In this document: piece by piece, positions 51,197-60,371 of the stretch | Numbering within the stretch: position 1 is the first letter of the stretch | Layout of the letters: each line of letters starts with the position of its first letter | Source of the DNA: Lactobacillus taiwanensis DSM 21401 | Lineage (GTDB): Bacteria; Bacillota; Bacilli; Lactobacillales; Lactobacillaceae | Assembly: GCF_001436695.1 (NCBI RefSeq) | Contig: NZ_AYZG01000051.1 | Span: 148,211-212,210, forward strand | Reading direction: 5' to 3' | DNA: 64,000 bases | Translations under genes and position numbers: made by a program | Notes under the pieces: model-generated | What the model saw: the letters and a program-made list of their open reading frames with translations, nothing else | What the model was told of the DNA's origin: nothing | Databases searched by the model: none

Positions 51197-52573
51197 TTAA
51201 TCTTCCTCTAGTGTAGAAGCAACTTTCTTATTTTTAACAAAATGAACAACTAGTCCAATTGCTAAACCAACCAAAGCTGGTACAAGCCATGAAAGTCCCA
51301 TATTAGCCAATGGTAAATGATTTCTTACAGAAGCCACTGCCAAACCAAATGAGCTTTGACTTACAACACTTGGAAATGCTACTACCATATCTCCTAATGC
51401 TGGAACAACTGTAAATACGATTACAAAGAAGTAAACAACGCCGTCTGTCTTAAACAATGGTGAGCAGACAGATAATAAAATTAACACCATTGATAAAGGA
51501 TATAGGAACATTAGCATTGGGGTTGACCAAGCGATGATTGTATCTAAACCAAAGTTAGCAGCTGAAAATGATGCCAAGCAGCTAAGCGCTAACCAAGCAT
51601 GGTAGCTAACTTGTGGGAAATGCTTGTGGAAGTCTTGAGCAAAAGCAGCAACCAAACCAACGGCTGTAGTCAAACAAGTAATAGTCAATAAGAAAGCAAG
51701 TAATGCTTGACCAAAGACACCACCATAAACATTAACAATTTGGTTAAATGCAACACCACCGTTATCAGAAACTTTGAAACGACCTAAGGACATTGCACCC
51801 ATTAAGATTAACAATAAGTAGATAAATCCGATAGCTAAAACAGCTAAGAAACCAGACTTAGCAACAACTTTTGAAACACTTCTCGCATTCTTTTGTCCCA
51901 TGCCACGTACTGCTGTAACAACAGTCACACCAAAGGCTAATCCTGCTAAAGCATCCATTGTATTATATCCTTCTAAGAACCCGTTAACTAAAGCACCATG
52001 CTTGTAAGCAGCAGTAACAGCAGCAGTTTGAGGGTTTCCTAAAGGACGAGCAAAAGCTACAACAAATACCAAAAATAATAGAGATAAAAATAGTGGATTT
52101 AATACTTTACCAACATTAGACAAAATATTATTTTGATGGTAAGAAAAGCCAAAAGCCGCTAAAAAGAACAAAGCAGAAAAAATTAATAAAGCAGGTCCTT
52201 GCATACTCTTAGGAACAAATGGCGCAATTCCTACTGTGAACGAAACAGTTGCTGTTCTTGGTGTACCAAATAAAGGACCAATTGTAGCATGGATTAAAAC
52301 CATAAATACTACTGCGAAAGCTGCACCTAATGGTTTTCCGATATCATACACACCATCAGCATGTGTAATTGCAACAGCTAAAACTGATAATAAAGGCAGT
52401 AATACACCAGTGATTAAAAATCCAACAGCAGCTGTTCCCCAATTCGATCCAGCCAGTTGTCCCAAATGCAATGGGAAAATTAGGTTACCTGCCCCAAAGA
52501 ATAAACCAAATAGCAAGGAAGCGACTACTAGATAATCCTTCCATGTTAATTTACGTGATGTATCTGTCATCAT
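51197..52573 (-). CDS. brnQ: Branched-chain amino acid transporter BrnQ (LIVCS family)
   Basis: BrnQ imports leucine, isoleucine and valine with Na+ or H+. The 458 residues have about twelve membrane helices and the family motifs LLFGLFFGAGNLIFPLHLGQ near the N-terminus and LDTIIAWSTPMLMFLYPLSM toward the C-terminus. I start at the ATG at 52573 with GGAGGGA 6 bases upstream; the longer TTG frame includes that ribosome site. A T-box leader precedes it, so uncharged tRNA should switch it on. Intact. Confidence 0.94.
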   Translation of the reverse strand: MMTDTSRKLTWKDYLVVASLLFGLFFGAGNLIFPLHLGQLAGSNWGTAAVGFLITGVLLPLLSVLAVAITHADGVYDIGKPLGAAFAVVFMVLIHATIGPLFGTPRTATVSFTVGIAPFVPKSMQGPALLIFSALFFLAAFGFSYHQNNILSNVGKVLNPLFLSLLFLVFVVAFARPLGNPQTAAVTAAYKHGALVNGFLEGYNTMDALAGLAFGVTVVTAVRGMGQKNARSVSKVVAKSGFLAVLAIGFIYLLLILMGAMSLGRFKVSDNGGVAFNQIVNVYGGVFGQALLAFLLTITCLTTAVGLVAAFAQDFHKHFPQVSYHAWLALSCLASFSAANFGLDTIIAWSTPMLMFLYPLSMVLILLSVCSPLFKTDGVVYFFVIVFTVVPALGDMVVAFPSVVSQSSFGLAVASVRNHLPLANMGLSWLVPALVGLAIGLVVHFVKNKKVASTLEED

Positions 52574-52603
52574 ATTCTTTCCCTCCAAAAAATATCTCTG
52601 AAT

Positions 52604-52870
52604 ACAAAAAAATCCCTCAACTAAACTATTTAGTTGAGGGACGCTTCAGCGTGGTACCACCCTTTGTTTATATTGCTATCACTAGCAACACCTTTCACGT
52701 GCAGTCAATAACTTAACGATACGCAGGCACTATAATGGGTGCTCCCACTTCTTCTTACTTAAAATTAAGAATTAGAACTCGAAAGTGATTTTCATTTAAT
52801 CTTAGAAATTATCTCCTCACACCTAACGAGACTCGCTGTAAACTAAAACTAAATTACTCTTCTTTCTCTT
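52604..52870 (-). promoter_or_regulatory. T-box leader with terminator controlling brnQ
   Basis: On the minus strand the invariant T-box AGGGTGGTACCACG lies at 52650-52663. It is followed by the terminator TCCCTCAACTAAA/TTTAGTTGAGGGA (52613-52641) and TTTTTTT. Upstream lie a Stem I candidate (CGTTAGGTGTGAGGAG) and a likely specifier ATC (Ile) in GAAAATCACTTTC; the specifier is my reading and uncertain. The T-box should bind uncharged tRNA and favour the antiterminator. Confidence 0.92.
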
Positions 52871-52937
52871 TGTTTTCAGATTAATTAAATTGTTATCAAC
52901 TATTTTAATATAAACATCATAAATGTCAATATTTTTT

Positions 52938-53325
52938 TTATAAATTTATTTCTTTTCTTGCTTGTTCGATATTATGTTCGTTTAATTCAAGTATTTTTAT
53001 ATGATTCTTTACCGCTTTTTTCGCATATTCTCCAATTAAATTTTCAAAAATTTCAGGGTCATTCTCTCTTCTACTCTTTGCTAAAACATCCATGTATTTA
53101 TTTCTAGATTTTTCGTCTGAAAACACGTTCACTGCTGGATACCCTGCTTCTATTAATGCTAAATTCATCAATAATCTAGCTGTCCTACAATTACCATCTC
53201 TGAATGGATGAATTGACACAAATTTAAAATATAAATCCGCAGCATATTTTACTGGATGGATTTTGTCTTTATTATTTGCCCAGTCAACCAAATCTCCCAT
53301 TGCTGGTTTAATTTTTTGTATTCAT
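52938..53325 (-). pseudogene. C-terminal half of a Fic protein
   Basis: This 120-residue frame is the second half of a Fic protein close to that at 47096: FVSIHPFRDGNCRTARLLMN, with Cys replacing the second Gly of the DGNGR loop. The frame opens only from about KIKPAMGDLVDW; everything upstream, including the inhibitory helix and first Fic helices, is gone. A nearby ATG (53300) has no ribosome site. A 29-bp tandem duplication lies just beyond its truncated end. Without the N-terminal half it cannot fold as Fic. Confidence 0.8.
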
Positions 53326-53371
53326 AATTTTATCCTTAAATAATCTCTTTTATTTTTCAGAATATACCCTT

Positions 53372-53429
53372 ATTATTAATCTTCATAATTAAAAAAAACG
53401 ATTATTAATCTTCATAATTAAAAAAAACG
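53372..53429. repeat. Perfect 29-bp tandem duplication
   Basis: The unit ATTATTAATCTTCATAATTA plus AAAAAAACG occurs twice in direct succession (53372-53400 and 53401-53429). The end of the second copy is part of the terminator of the DUF4097 gene, so a piece of the terminator has been duplicated. Confidence 0.92.
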
Positions 53430-53454
53430 CCATTTTTTAAATTATGGCGTTTTT
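53421..53454 (-). terminator. Terminator after the DUF4097 gene
   Basis: AAAACGCCAT and ATGGCGTTTT form the stem. On the minus strand it is followed by a T-run. It starts about 45 bases after the stop at 53499. Confidence 0.82.
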
Positions 53455-53498
53455 TCATATTCTATTTTTATAATCAGCCTTGTTTCTTTTCAACTAAG

Positions 53499-54128
53499 TT
53501 ACTTGACCGTATTATCTCCCGATAAGGTACTTAAAACAATAGTGCCTTCACTATTTCCACTATTTACTTTTTCAGTTGATCTATTTTTCCCAAAGAGTGA
53601 ATTATCCCCACTTAAAGTACTCAGTCGATACTGAGCAGCTTTTACGTCTTTAACTAAATTATCTCCTGAAGTTGTAGTTAATTTTACTTCATCAGACTGA
53701 ACTTTATTCAAATTTATATCGCCACTTACTGCAAAAATAGCTAAAGAATCAACAATCAAATTCTTAATATCTGTATCACCACTTACTGTAGTCGTTTTTA
53801 TCTCACTTAAATGATGACCATCGGGAACTGTAACAACCAAGTTTCCGCTATCATTATGACTAACTACATTTACTTCAATAAAACCTTTTTTCCAAAATTT
53901 ACCATGGTTACGATCTACATTTGGTTCTTTAACCTCAAGAACATCATTCTTAAATTCTACGCTTGGCTTTTCATCCAAGGGACCACGATAATGAATTTCA
54001 AAACTATTACCAAATTCAATCTTAAGATCAATATCAATCAATTCAATATTTAACTTATCAAAACTGTCTTTGCTTAAAACTTCATTAACTAACTTAGCTT
54101 TATCTTCTTCATTTTTACTGAAAAACAT
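53499..54128 (-). CDS. DUF4097 family protein with SGD beta-repeats
   Basis: The 209 residues have a short N-terminal helix (FFSKNEEDKAKLVNEVL) and then a beta-solenoid. The motif SGD/SGDN recurs every 18-22 residues (TVSGDTDI, AVSGDINL, TTSGDNLV, TLSGDNSL, TLSGDNTVK at the end). That is the DUF4097/adhesin-like repeat found in proteins linked to envelope stress (LiaF-like) regulation. There is no signal peptide or anchor, so it seems cytoplasmic or membrane-associated through a partner. I start at the ATG at 54128, with AGAGG upstream; the longer frame overlaps it. Function unknown. Confidence 0.8.
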   Translation of the reverse strand: MFFSKNEEDKAKLVNEVLSKDSFDKLNIELIDIDLKIEFGNSFEIHYRGPLDEKPSVEFKNDVLEVKEPNVDRNHGKFWKKGFIEVNVVSHNDSGNLVVTVPDGHHLSEIKTTTVSGDTDIKNLIVDSLAIFAVSGDINLNKVQSDEVKLTTTSGDNLVKDVKAAQYRLSTLSGDNSLFGKNRSTEKVNSGNSEGTIVLSTLSGDNTVK

Positions 54129-54243
54129 TTTATATACCTCTTTCATTATTCGTTCATTAATCTTATTTGAATTTAATTTTACTATCAGAGAGATAATTTT
54201 CAACGAAATTTAACTAAGTGGTAAAAAATTATATCTAACATGC

Positions 54244-54270
54244 AAAAAAAGGCAGCTGAGCTACCTTTTT
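54244..54270. terminator. Terminator after the alcohol dehydrogenase pseudogene
   Basis: AAAAGGCAGC and GCTACCTTTT pair around TGA with one mismatch. A-runs and T-runs flank the stem, about 20 bases after the stop at 54291. Confidence 0.75.
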
Positions 54271-54290
54271 ATTAATCCTATTTAAGAAAA

Positions 54291-55235
54291 TTACTTATCA
54301 TTAACAATAATCAATGACTTAATAGCTTCACGATTGCTCATAGCTTCGTAAGCTTCTTGGATATGATCTAAATCAAAACTCTTAGTAAAGACCTTACCTG
54401 GGTTAATCTTACCATCAAGAACTGCTTGCAATAATACTTCCTTATTAGGCTTAGTTACTGATGCAATAGCTCTGCGAAGACCCACGTTCTTCCAAAACAA
54501 TTGGTTTGACTTAGGTTCTGCATGTGGTACACCTACTCTACCAATAACAGCACCTGGGCGAGCAATTTGACCAGCTTGTTCATCTCGACTAGATACAACA
54601 TCGATTGCACTGAATTCTTTACTAATTGTGCACGATCATCATGGTGAGATAAAAGAATGATCTTTTCAGCACCTAATAGCTTAGCACCAATTACTCCAGC
54701 AAAACCAACTGCACCGTCCCCAATCACTGCTACAGTGTAGCTTGGTTTTACTTCAGCGTTTACAGCAGCATGATAACCAGTTGCCATTACGTCAGACAAA
54801 GTTTGAAGGGATGCCAATTGATCATCAGTATAATCTTCTGGCTTAGCATAAATCTTTACTAAACCATAATTAGCTGGTTCATATTTCATGTGCTCAGCTT
54901 GATAGCCACCATTAGTTTCTGGCTTTTGATTTAAACAATTATCTTCAAAACCATTAATGCATGCGACACAGTGTCCACATCTATGAGTAAATGGAACAAT
55001 GACAAAGTCATTTGACTTAATATCTTTTACATCATTGCTGACCTCCTCAACAACACCAATTGCTTCGTGACCAATTAATGAGCCACTTTCACGATCAGCA
55101 ACCTCTCTAAACCACCATAAATCTGAACCACAAACACTGGCACGAATTACAAGAATAATAGCTTGATTTCTCCATCAATCTGGGGCTTTCTTTTACTTTT
55201 ACTTTACCAGGTACTACAAAAACTGCTGCTTTCAT
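54291..55235 (-). pseudogene. Zinc-dependent alcohol dehydrogenase, several frameshifts
   Basis: A medium-chain zinc alcohol dehydrogenase can be followed from the ATG at 55235 (MKAAVFVVPGKVKVKE) to the stop at 54291. The frames change near 55185-55170 (before SVCGSDLWWFREVADRE), between 54630 and 54500, and elsewhere. Recognisable pieces are the catalytic-zinc Cys (VCGSDLW) and GHEAIGVVEEV. The structural-zinc cluster is RCGHCVACINGFEDNC, the NAD-binding motif VIGDGAVGFAGV, and the C-terminal end DHIQEAYEAMSNREAIKSLI. At least three lesions are present. The family would be about 345 residues; 315 codons remain, so a small deletion is also likely. Confidence 0.82.
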
Positions 55236-55370
55236 ATCTATATCCTTTCATTTCATCAACTCACATAATTAGGTTAAATGAAAAATCTTCTCAACAAAAT
55301 TACTGAAAAAAGATGCTACTATTCAAAAAAATGTATAGTATCCACTATTTTCTTACCTCATTAACATCCC

Positions 55371-55843
55371 CTATTGGGCACTAATTCCGCCATCAATTAA
55401 AATATCAGATCCTGTAATAAAGGCTGCCTTATCACTAAGTAAAAATTTACCTAATTCACCAATCTGATCTGGTGTAGCTAGACGCTTGGTTACCATTGAG
55501 ACAAACATCTTGCGATATCCTTCTCCACGAGGGCCATTAAGTTCATCTAAAGCTAGTGGCGTCATCACAATGCCTCGAGAAATAGCATTAATTCTTGCAT
55601 CACGTTTTTGCCAATTAACTGATTCTGCAGCTACTCTTAGAACATTTTGTCTTTTTGTATATTGATACGCATAAAGTGAATCAGTAATAACATCTTCTTG
55701 TAAAATATCTAAATCTAATAAATCTTCAGCAGGTGTCATAGCTAACTTTTTATTAGCTTTTTCACTCAATTCTGGTAATTTCGACGAACTATTGCTTTCT
55801 CGATTGCTCCATTACCAAATAAAACTACAACTTGCTTCTCCAT
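55371..55843 (-). pseudogene. Short-chain dehydrogenase with internal deletion
   Basis: The gene starts MEKQVVVLFGNGAIEKAIVR at 55843 and stops in that frame. The 132-residue frame at 55371-55769 carries the second half of a short-chain dehydrogenase: the active-site Y-Q-Y-T-K in AYQYTKRQN, INAISRGIVMTPLALDE and GSDILIDGGIS. About 100 residues between the nucleotide-binding start and LPELSEKANKK are missing, together with a frameshift. A functional SDR needs both halves. It lies in a cluster of three broken dehydrogenase genes. Confidence 0.78.
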
Positions 55844-55863
55844 ATTTTTGTCCTCTACATTTC

Positions 55864-56480
55864 TTAATTTTCTGGCGTGTTGATTCCAACACTATCTCGT
55901 GAATCTAAATTAAGATCTTCAACTAGTTTTTTAACTAAATCGGCAATTGAAGCGACTGAAACGTCATATCCGCCAAATTCTTCGTCCTTATGCGTAATTT
56001 CATAATCAACTGGACCCAGCCAGAACGAATAATAGTGTAATTGTCAGATGCCTCAATTACGTCAGCAGCTTCTCGATATGAACAAAGAACTGGACTTACC
56101 TTTTCAAGCGTTCCACCCATTGATAGTAGAACTTCTCCATAGATACCCATAGACGTAATAAAAATACGTCTTTGCACATCATTACGCTTCATTGCTACTA
56201 CAATATCACGTGCAAATTCAGCCAAATTACCAGACAAGGCAGCAAATACTACCTCTTGTCCCTTCATTGCTTTATCTAAAGCTAAACTATTTGTTACTGA
56301 ACCAGAAATTATCCTCTCTCTATCTGGATTTATATTTAATCTCTCGGCACTTCTTGAAAAGTGAGTCAAAAAGTCATCAGTTTCACCCAATAATGTTTTT
56401 CTAACAGTTGCGCCAACAGTACCAGGAGCTCCAATAATCAATACATTCTTTATTAACAAGTCACCTTTTTTGGATTTCAT
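55864..56480 (-). pseudogene. NAD(P)-binding Rossmann protein (NmrA/YwnB-like), C-terminal frameshift
   Basis: This is an atypical short-chain dehydrogenase of the NAD(P)H-binding family. The N-terminal Rossmann motif is VLIIGAPGTVGATV and later parts are IFITSMGIYGE and DNYTIIRSGW. After SGWV the frame shifts (near 56013). The other frame carries PVDYEITHKDEEFGGYDVSV, ASIADLVKKLVED and SVGINTPEN to the stop at 55864. One base is missing. The truncated 181-residue product lacks its last 45 residues, though the nucleotide domain is present. The 56480 ATG lacks a ribosome site, so the true start may be slightly downstream. Confidence 0.78.
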
Positions 56481-56550
56481 AGTTAATAATACAGACTAAC
56501 GTTCTTTCAACCAATCGCAAATTGACTGTCCAATTAATAAGTTTTACTTA

Positions 56551-56591
56551 TAGAAAAAGAGATCAGCTTTACCCACTAATCTCTTTTTCTA
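56551..56591 (-). terminator. Terminator of the two-component operon
   Basis: TAGAAAAAGAGAT and ATCTCTTTTTCTA form a perfect 13-bp stem with a 15-base loop, about 35 bases after the PepSY gene. Confidence 0.85.
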
Positions 56592-56626
56592 CTGCTTATT
56601 TAATTGTCATCAGATTTTGAGTCATC

Positions 56627-57292
56627 TTAATCGTTAGTATCATTGCGTTCACTCTTTTTGTTCTTGTCATGATCACGATCTTTATTTTTTGACTCACTAT
56701 GATCTTTAGCGTGCTTATCCTTGCTATCTTTTTTATCATCAGTTTCTACTTTTAGGATCTTTTGATCTTTAGCGTCGATTTTGACTTCAATTTCCTTATT
56801 GTCGTCTTTAAATTCAACTTTCCAAACTGGCTTATTATTGTCCATTTCTAAAGACCACTTAACAGCCTGACCAGAAGCTTTTGTTTGGGCTAACTTTGTA
56901 GCCTCACCACGACTCATAAGATTGCTAAGATCTAATGCTTCTTGTTTCTTTTCATCATCAAGTTTCTCTGACTTAGCTTTTAAAATCTTACCAGTATTAG
57001 CATCGATTTTAACTTTATATTCTTTTTCTGAATCAAAGCCCTCTACTTCATAAATATATTTATCTTTTTTATTTTTTACTTCAATTTCTTTAATTGATTT
57101 AGAGCCAAACTTTTCATTGAATTTATTAATTGCATCACTTTGAGAAATATTGATAGTTGCATTTTTAGTTTGCTGAGTAGTTTGTGCTCCTGTTGAAGCA
57201 TGAACTTGATTAATTAAGGTTAAACTTGTTCCACCCATTACCAAACCTAAAACTGCAGCTGCCAAAGATAATCTTTTAATATTTGTTTTCAT
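56627..57292 (-). CDS. Secreted PepSY-domain protein
   Basis: The 221 residues begin with a signal peptide (KTNIKRLSLAAAVLGLVMGGT, cleavage after about VHA) and then two PepSY domains (about 50-110 and 120-180), each ending in a K/D-rich DANTGKILK or DAKDQKILK strand. The last 40 residues are a highly charged K/D/H/S tail. PepSY proteins are thought to inhibit peptidases or to sense the envelope. It lies 130 bases downstream of the histidine kinase and shares its terminator. It is probably controlled by that two-component system. ATG at 57292 chosen with GAGG 9 bases upstream. Confidence 0.85.
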   Translation of the reverse strand: MKTNIKRLSLAAAVLGLVMGGTSLTLINQVHASTGAQTTQQTKNATINISQSDAINKFNEKFGSKSIKEIEVKNKKDKYIYEVEGFDSEKEYKVKIDANTGKILKAKSEKLDDEKKQEALDLSNLMSRGEATKLAQTKASGQAVKWSLEMDNNKPVWKVEFKDDNKEIEVKIDAKDQKILKVETDDKKDSKDKHAKDHSESKNKDRDHDKNKKSERNDTND

Positions 57293-57422
57293 AAATAATG
57301 TCCTCACTTTTTTCTTTTTAATTTTTCTTATTACTTAACTTTGTATATTTAGTTTACGAAAAAATGAGGTTCAAAAAACTAAGGATACATATAAATTAAA
57401 TGAAGATTTTTTCATTTTTCAC

Positions 57423-58778
57423 TTAAAGTGGCAATTCAACTTTAAAAATTATCCCCTTCGGAAGATTAGCAGTAACAATGATTTTTCCATGATATTTTTC
57501 AATAATTTCTTTTACAATTGCTAAACCAATACCGGTACCCTTGATTTTACTTGAGTGTGCTTGGTCTTCTCGGTAAAAACGATCAAAAATTTTATCATGA
57601 TTTTCTTTCTTAATACCAATTCCTTGGTCTTTAACTATTAATACTAAATTTTTATCATCTTTTTCCAATTCTACAGTTACTTTTATGTTATCTTTGGAAT
57701 ATTTTGCAGCATTATCTAATAGATTATGAATAATTAATCGAAAATCTTTCAGCTCAATTGGATAAAAAAGTTTAACAGGACATAAAAGATCAATCGAACA
57801 ATGATATTCCTGGTCAATTATTTGACTTTCTTTATAAATAACTGAAACAAGATCAATAGATTCAATGGTTTGATGTTGCTTTTTTGCTCTTCCTAGCTCT
57901 AACAGTTCATTTACTAATACTTCCATGCGACCAGATTCAGAATCAATATATTTTAATGACTTAGCAATAATCTCCGGATGATCTTTCCCTCGTCGTTTAA
58001 TCAAATTAATGTGACCACGAATAGCTGCAATTGGCGTTTTCAATTCGTGAGATGCATCAGTAACAAATTGTTGCTCGCGTTTTATTGCTTGCTCTTGATA
58101 TTCTAATAGATCATTAAAAGACTGTGCCAGATGCCGAATTTCAGCTGGTTCTTGAGGAACAAAAACTTCTTTTTTTGAAATTCTTTGGTTTTCAATTGCA
58201 GCAATATCTTGATCAATTTTTTCTAATGGCTGGCTCCATTTTTTTGAAAAACGCTTTATTAAAGGAATTGAAAATATAATTGCTAGCAAATTTAAAATAA
58301 TAATTGCTAACAGTAAATGCATAATTAGAGTAAATAAATCATTAACATTTAAAATTACAGAAATCTGATATTTATCTTCTTGTTCAGTTTGAAAATAGTA
58401 CGCGCTATTGTTTAGAAAAACAACATGATTAAAATTTCCTCTACCTCGCGTTTTTTTAAATAATTCTTCACCATCTTCAGAATAAACTGTCTTTCCCTTA
58501 GGTGTCTTCACAGCGATAGCATCGTTACTTTGTCGAGCAAGATATGCATTAAGAAATAATTTCCACTCTTTTTTATTTTTATGATCATCGTGATCGCTAA
58601 TATTGTCCCTAACTGTATCAATAACCTCTTCTGCTTGTTGGTGGGCATTATTATAAATAAATGTTATCGAAATCGCAGCAAAAGTTAAATTTACTAACAA
58701 AAGAAGAATAATAAATAGACTCAAAAAAAGACGCGTTAATTGCTGCGAAGTAGTTTTTATTTTTTTACTCATTATCAT
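57423..58778 (-). CDS. Sensor histidine kinase (CiaH/ArlS-like)
   Basis: The kinase has 451 residues. A membrane helix at about 15-38, an extracellular sensor loop of about 100 residues and a second helix at about 155-175 are followed by a HAMP region. The dimerisation domain has the phosphorylated His in FVTDASHELKTPIAAIRGH. The ATPase domain has the N box LLDNAAKYS, G1 VKDQGIGI and G2 GTGIGLAIVKEI. It overlaps the response regulator by 14 bases. The signal is unknown. The PepSY gene downstream suggests envelope or protein-quality sensing; inference. The start could also be the ATG at 58772. Confidence 0.92.
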   Translation of the reverse strand: MIMSKKIKTTSQQLTRLFLSLFIILLLLVNLTFAAISITFIYNNAHQQAEEVIDTVRDNISDHDDHKNKKEWKLFLNAYLARQSNDAIAVKTPKGKTVYSEDGEELFKKTRGRGNFNHVVFLNNSAYYFQTEQEDKYQISVILNVNDLFTLIMHLLLAIIILNLLAIIFSIPLIKRFSKKWSQPLEKIDQDIAAIENQRISKKEVFVPQEPAEIRHLAQSFNDLLEYQEQAIKREQQFVTDASHELKTPIAAIRGHINLIKRRGKDHPEIIAKSLKYIDSESGRMEVLVNELLELGRAKKQHQTIESIDLVSVIYKESQIIDQEYHCSIDLLCPVKLFYPIELKDFRLIIHNLLDNAAKYSKDNIKVTVELEKDDKNLVLIVKDQGIGIKKENHDKIFDRFYREDQAHSSKIKGTGIGLAIVKEIIEKYHGKIIVTANLPKGIIFKVELPL

Positions 58779-59460
58779 CCGGCTTTCTCAGACAATAACC
58801 ATAACCACGCACGGTTTTAATTAAATTACGATACGTTCCTAACTTAGTCCGCAAAGCTCTAACATAAACATCAACTGTATTAGTTTGACCTACAAAATCA
58901 TAGCCCCAAACAATATCTAATAACACATCCCTACTTTTAACTTTCTCAGGGTCATTCATTAACTCACACATTAATGCATATTCTTTTGGAGTGAGATAGA
59001 TTTCTTTTCCATCACACCAAAATTTATGAGAAATTAAGTCAATTTTTAGAGCACTAAATTCTAAATTAGAACTAATAGTCTGCTTCTTTTCACGCTCTAG
59101 TCTTCTAAGTATCACTCTAATTCGAGCAAAAAGCTCTTCTATTTCGAAAGGTTTAGTCATATAATCGTCTAACCCTTGATCTAAAGCATTACTAATATCG
59201 GAAGCTTGATTTCGAGCAGTCAGCATTATTATTGGAACATCGCTGACCTTTCTAATTCTTCTTAACACGGTAATTCCATCATAAATCGGTAACATCCAAT
59301 CTAACAGAATTAAAGTTGGCTTTTCCTTTTTAAAAAGTTCTAGTCCATCTTTGCCATTTTGTGCCCAAAATACACTGTAGCCTTCTAATTCAAGTTCAGG
59401 TTGAATAAAGCTTGCTAGGCTTTCTTCATCTTCAACTAATAAAATTTTTATATCCTTCAT
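58765..59460 (-). CDS. Response regulator, OmpR/PhoB family
   Basis: The 231 residues have a receiver domain (about 3-115) with acidic pocket EDEE, phosphoacceptor Asp in LILLDWMLP, Thr in IMLTARN and Lys in YMTKPFE. The C-terminal winged helix (about 130-228) contains DVYVRALRTKLG and RGYGYCL. It is the first gene of the operon, followed by the kinase (14-base overlap) and PepSY protein. The pair resembles CiaRH or ArlRS; I cannot name the orthologue from sequence alone. Intact. Confidence 0.93.
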   Translation of the reverse strand: MKDIKILLVEDEESLASFIQPELELEGYSVFWAQNGKDGLELFKKEKPTLILLDWMLPIYDGITVLRRIRKVSDVPIIMLTARNQASDISNALDQGLDDYMTKPFEIEELFARIRVILRRLEREKKQTISSNLEFSALKIDLISHKFWCDGKEIYLTPKEYALMCELMNDPEKVKSRDVLLDIVWGYDFVGQTNTVDVYVRALRTKLGTYRNLIKTVRGYGYCLRKPDDNE

Positions 59461-59483
59461 TTTAACTCCTAAAACTACATAAA

Positions 59484-60356
59484 TTACTTCTTCAAAATAT
59501 CTGCAAATTCTTCAGTGTAAAAGCCGGAATTATCTACTTTCCAAAAAGCATAATATTGTTGAATCATTTGTTGATTTCCATTTAATAAAAATATTTTCTT
59601 TATTTGGTCATTTTTGATACTTTTTCCAGTTCTTTCATTAGTCAAAAAATATCCTGCCCCCGAAATCACCTGCATAAGCGCTTTATCGTAAGTTCCAACT
59701 AGTTTAAAGTTACTTTCGATTCCGAGAACTGTACGGCAATATTCAAGCTCAGTATCTATTTCACTATTTCCAACAATTAAAATGTATGGAAATTCAGCTA
59801 ATTCATGACTAGTTATTTTCTTACTGCCACGAACCAAACGTTTATTTATTACTATTTCAAAACTAGAACTAGTTAAGTATTCATTAACATATTTATTGGA
59901 TGGCGCACGTCGTAAATCACTGAAATTCAAATCAATCCGATCATATCAAAGACATCTGAATAATTCTTCATGATTTCCAGAATGAATACGTCCCTTTACT
60001 TCAGGATACTTTTTAGAAAACTCGGTTACTGCTTGTAAAAACTCGCTAGTACCAAAATCTCGTAAATATCCTAGTTTCAAAGTATAATTGTCTTTCTCTC
60101 GTCCACCAATTTGCTTAGTCTGGTCAATTAAAAGATTATAATTAGCCAATAAATCCTGGCCATGTTGATAAAAATATTGACCTGCTGGTGTCACAATAAA
60201 ACTTCTACCCTTTCTTTATAGAAGTTTTACTCCGAGATTACTTTCTAACTCTTTAATTTGCTGTGAAATTGCCGACTGCGAGATATGATATTCTTCAGCT
60301 GCTTTAGTAAAATTTTCATTTTTAACGACAGAGATAAAATAAATAATTTGATTCAA
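59484..60356 (-). pseudogene. LysR-family regulator with two in-frame stops
   Basis: The frame of 291 codons begins at TTG 60356 with GGGGAG 6 bases upstream. It reads NQIIYFISVVKNENFTKAAE to LGVKLL and then meets TAA in place of a residue before RKGRSFIVTPAG. The winged helix with KAAEEYHISQSAISQQIKELE is present. Another in-frame stop (TGA) follows LFRCL, then YDRIDLNFSDLRR and the rest of the effector domain to 59484. Because all three pieces are in one frame, these are point mutations. The truncated 46-residue product would not bind DNA as a dimer. Confidence 0.85.
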
Positions 60357-60371
60357 ATTTGTCTCCCCTAA

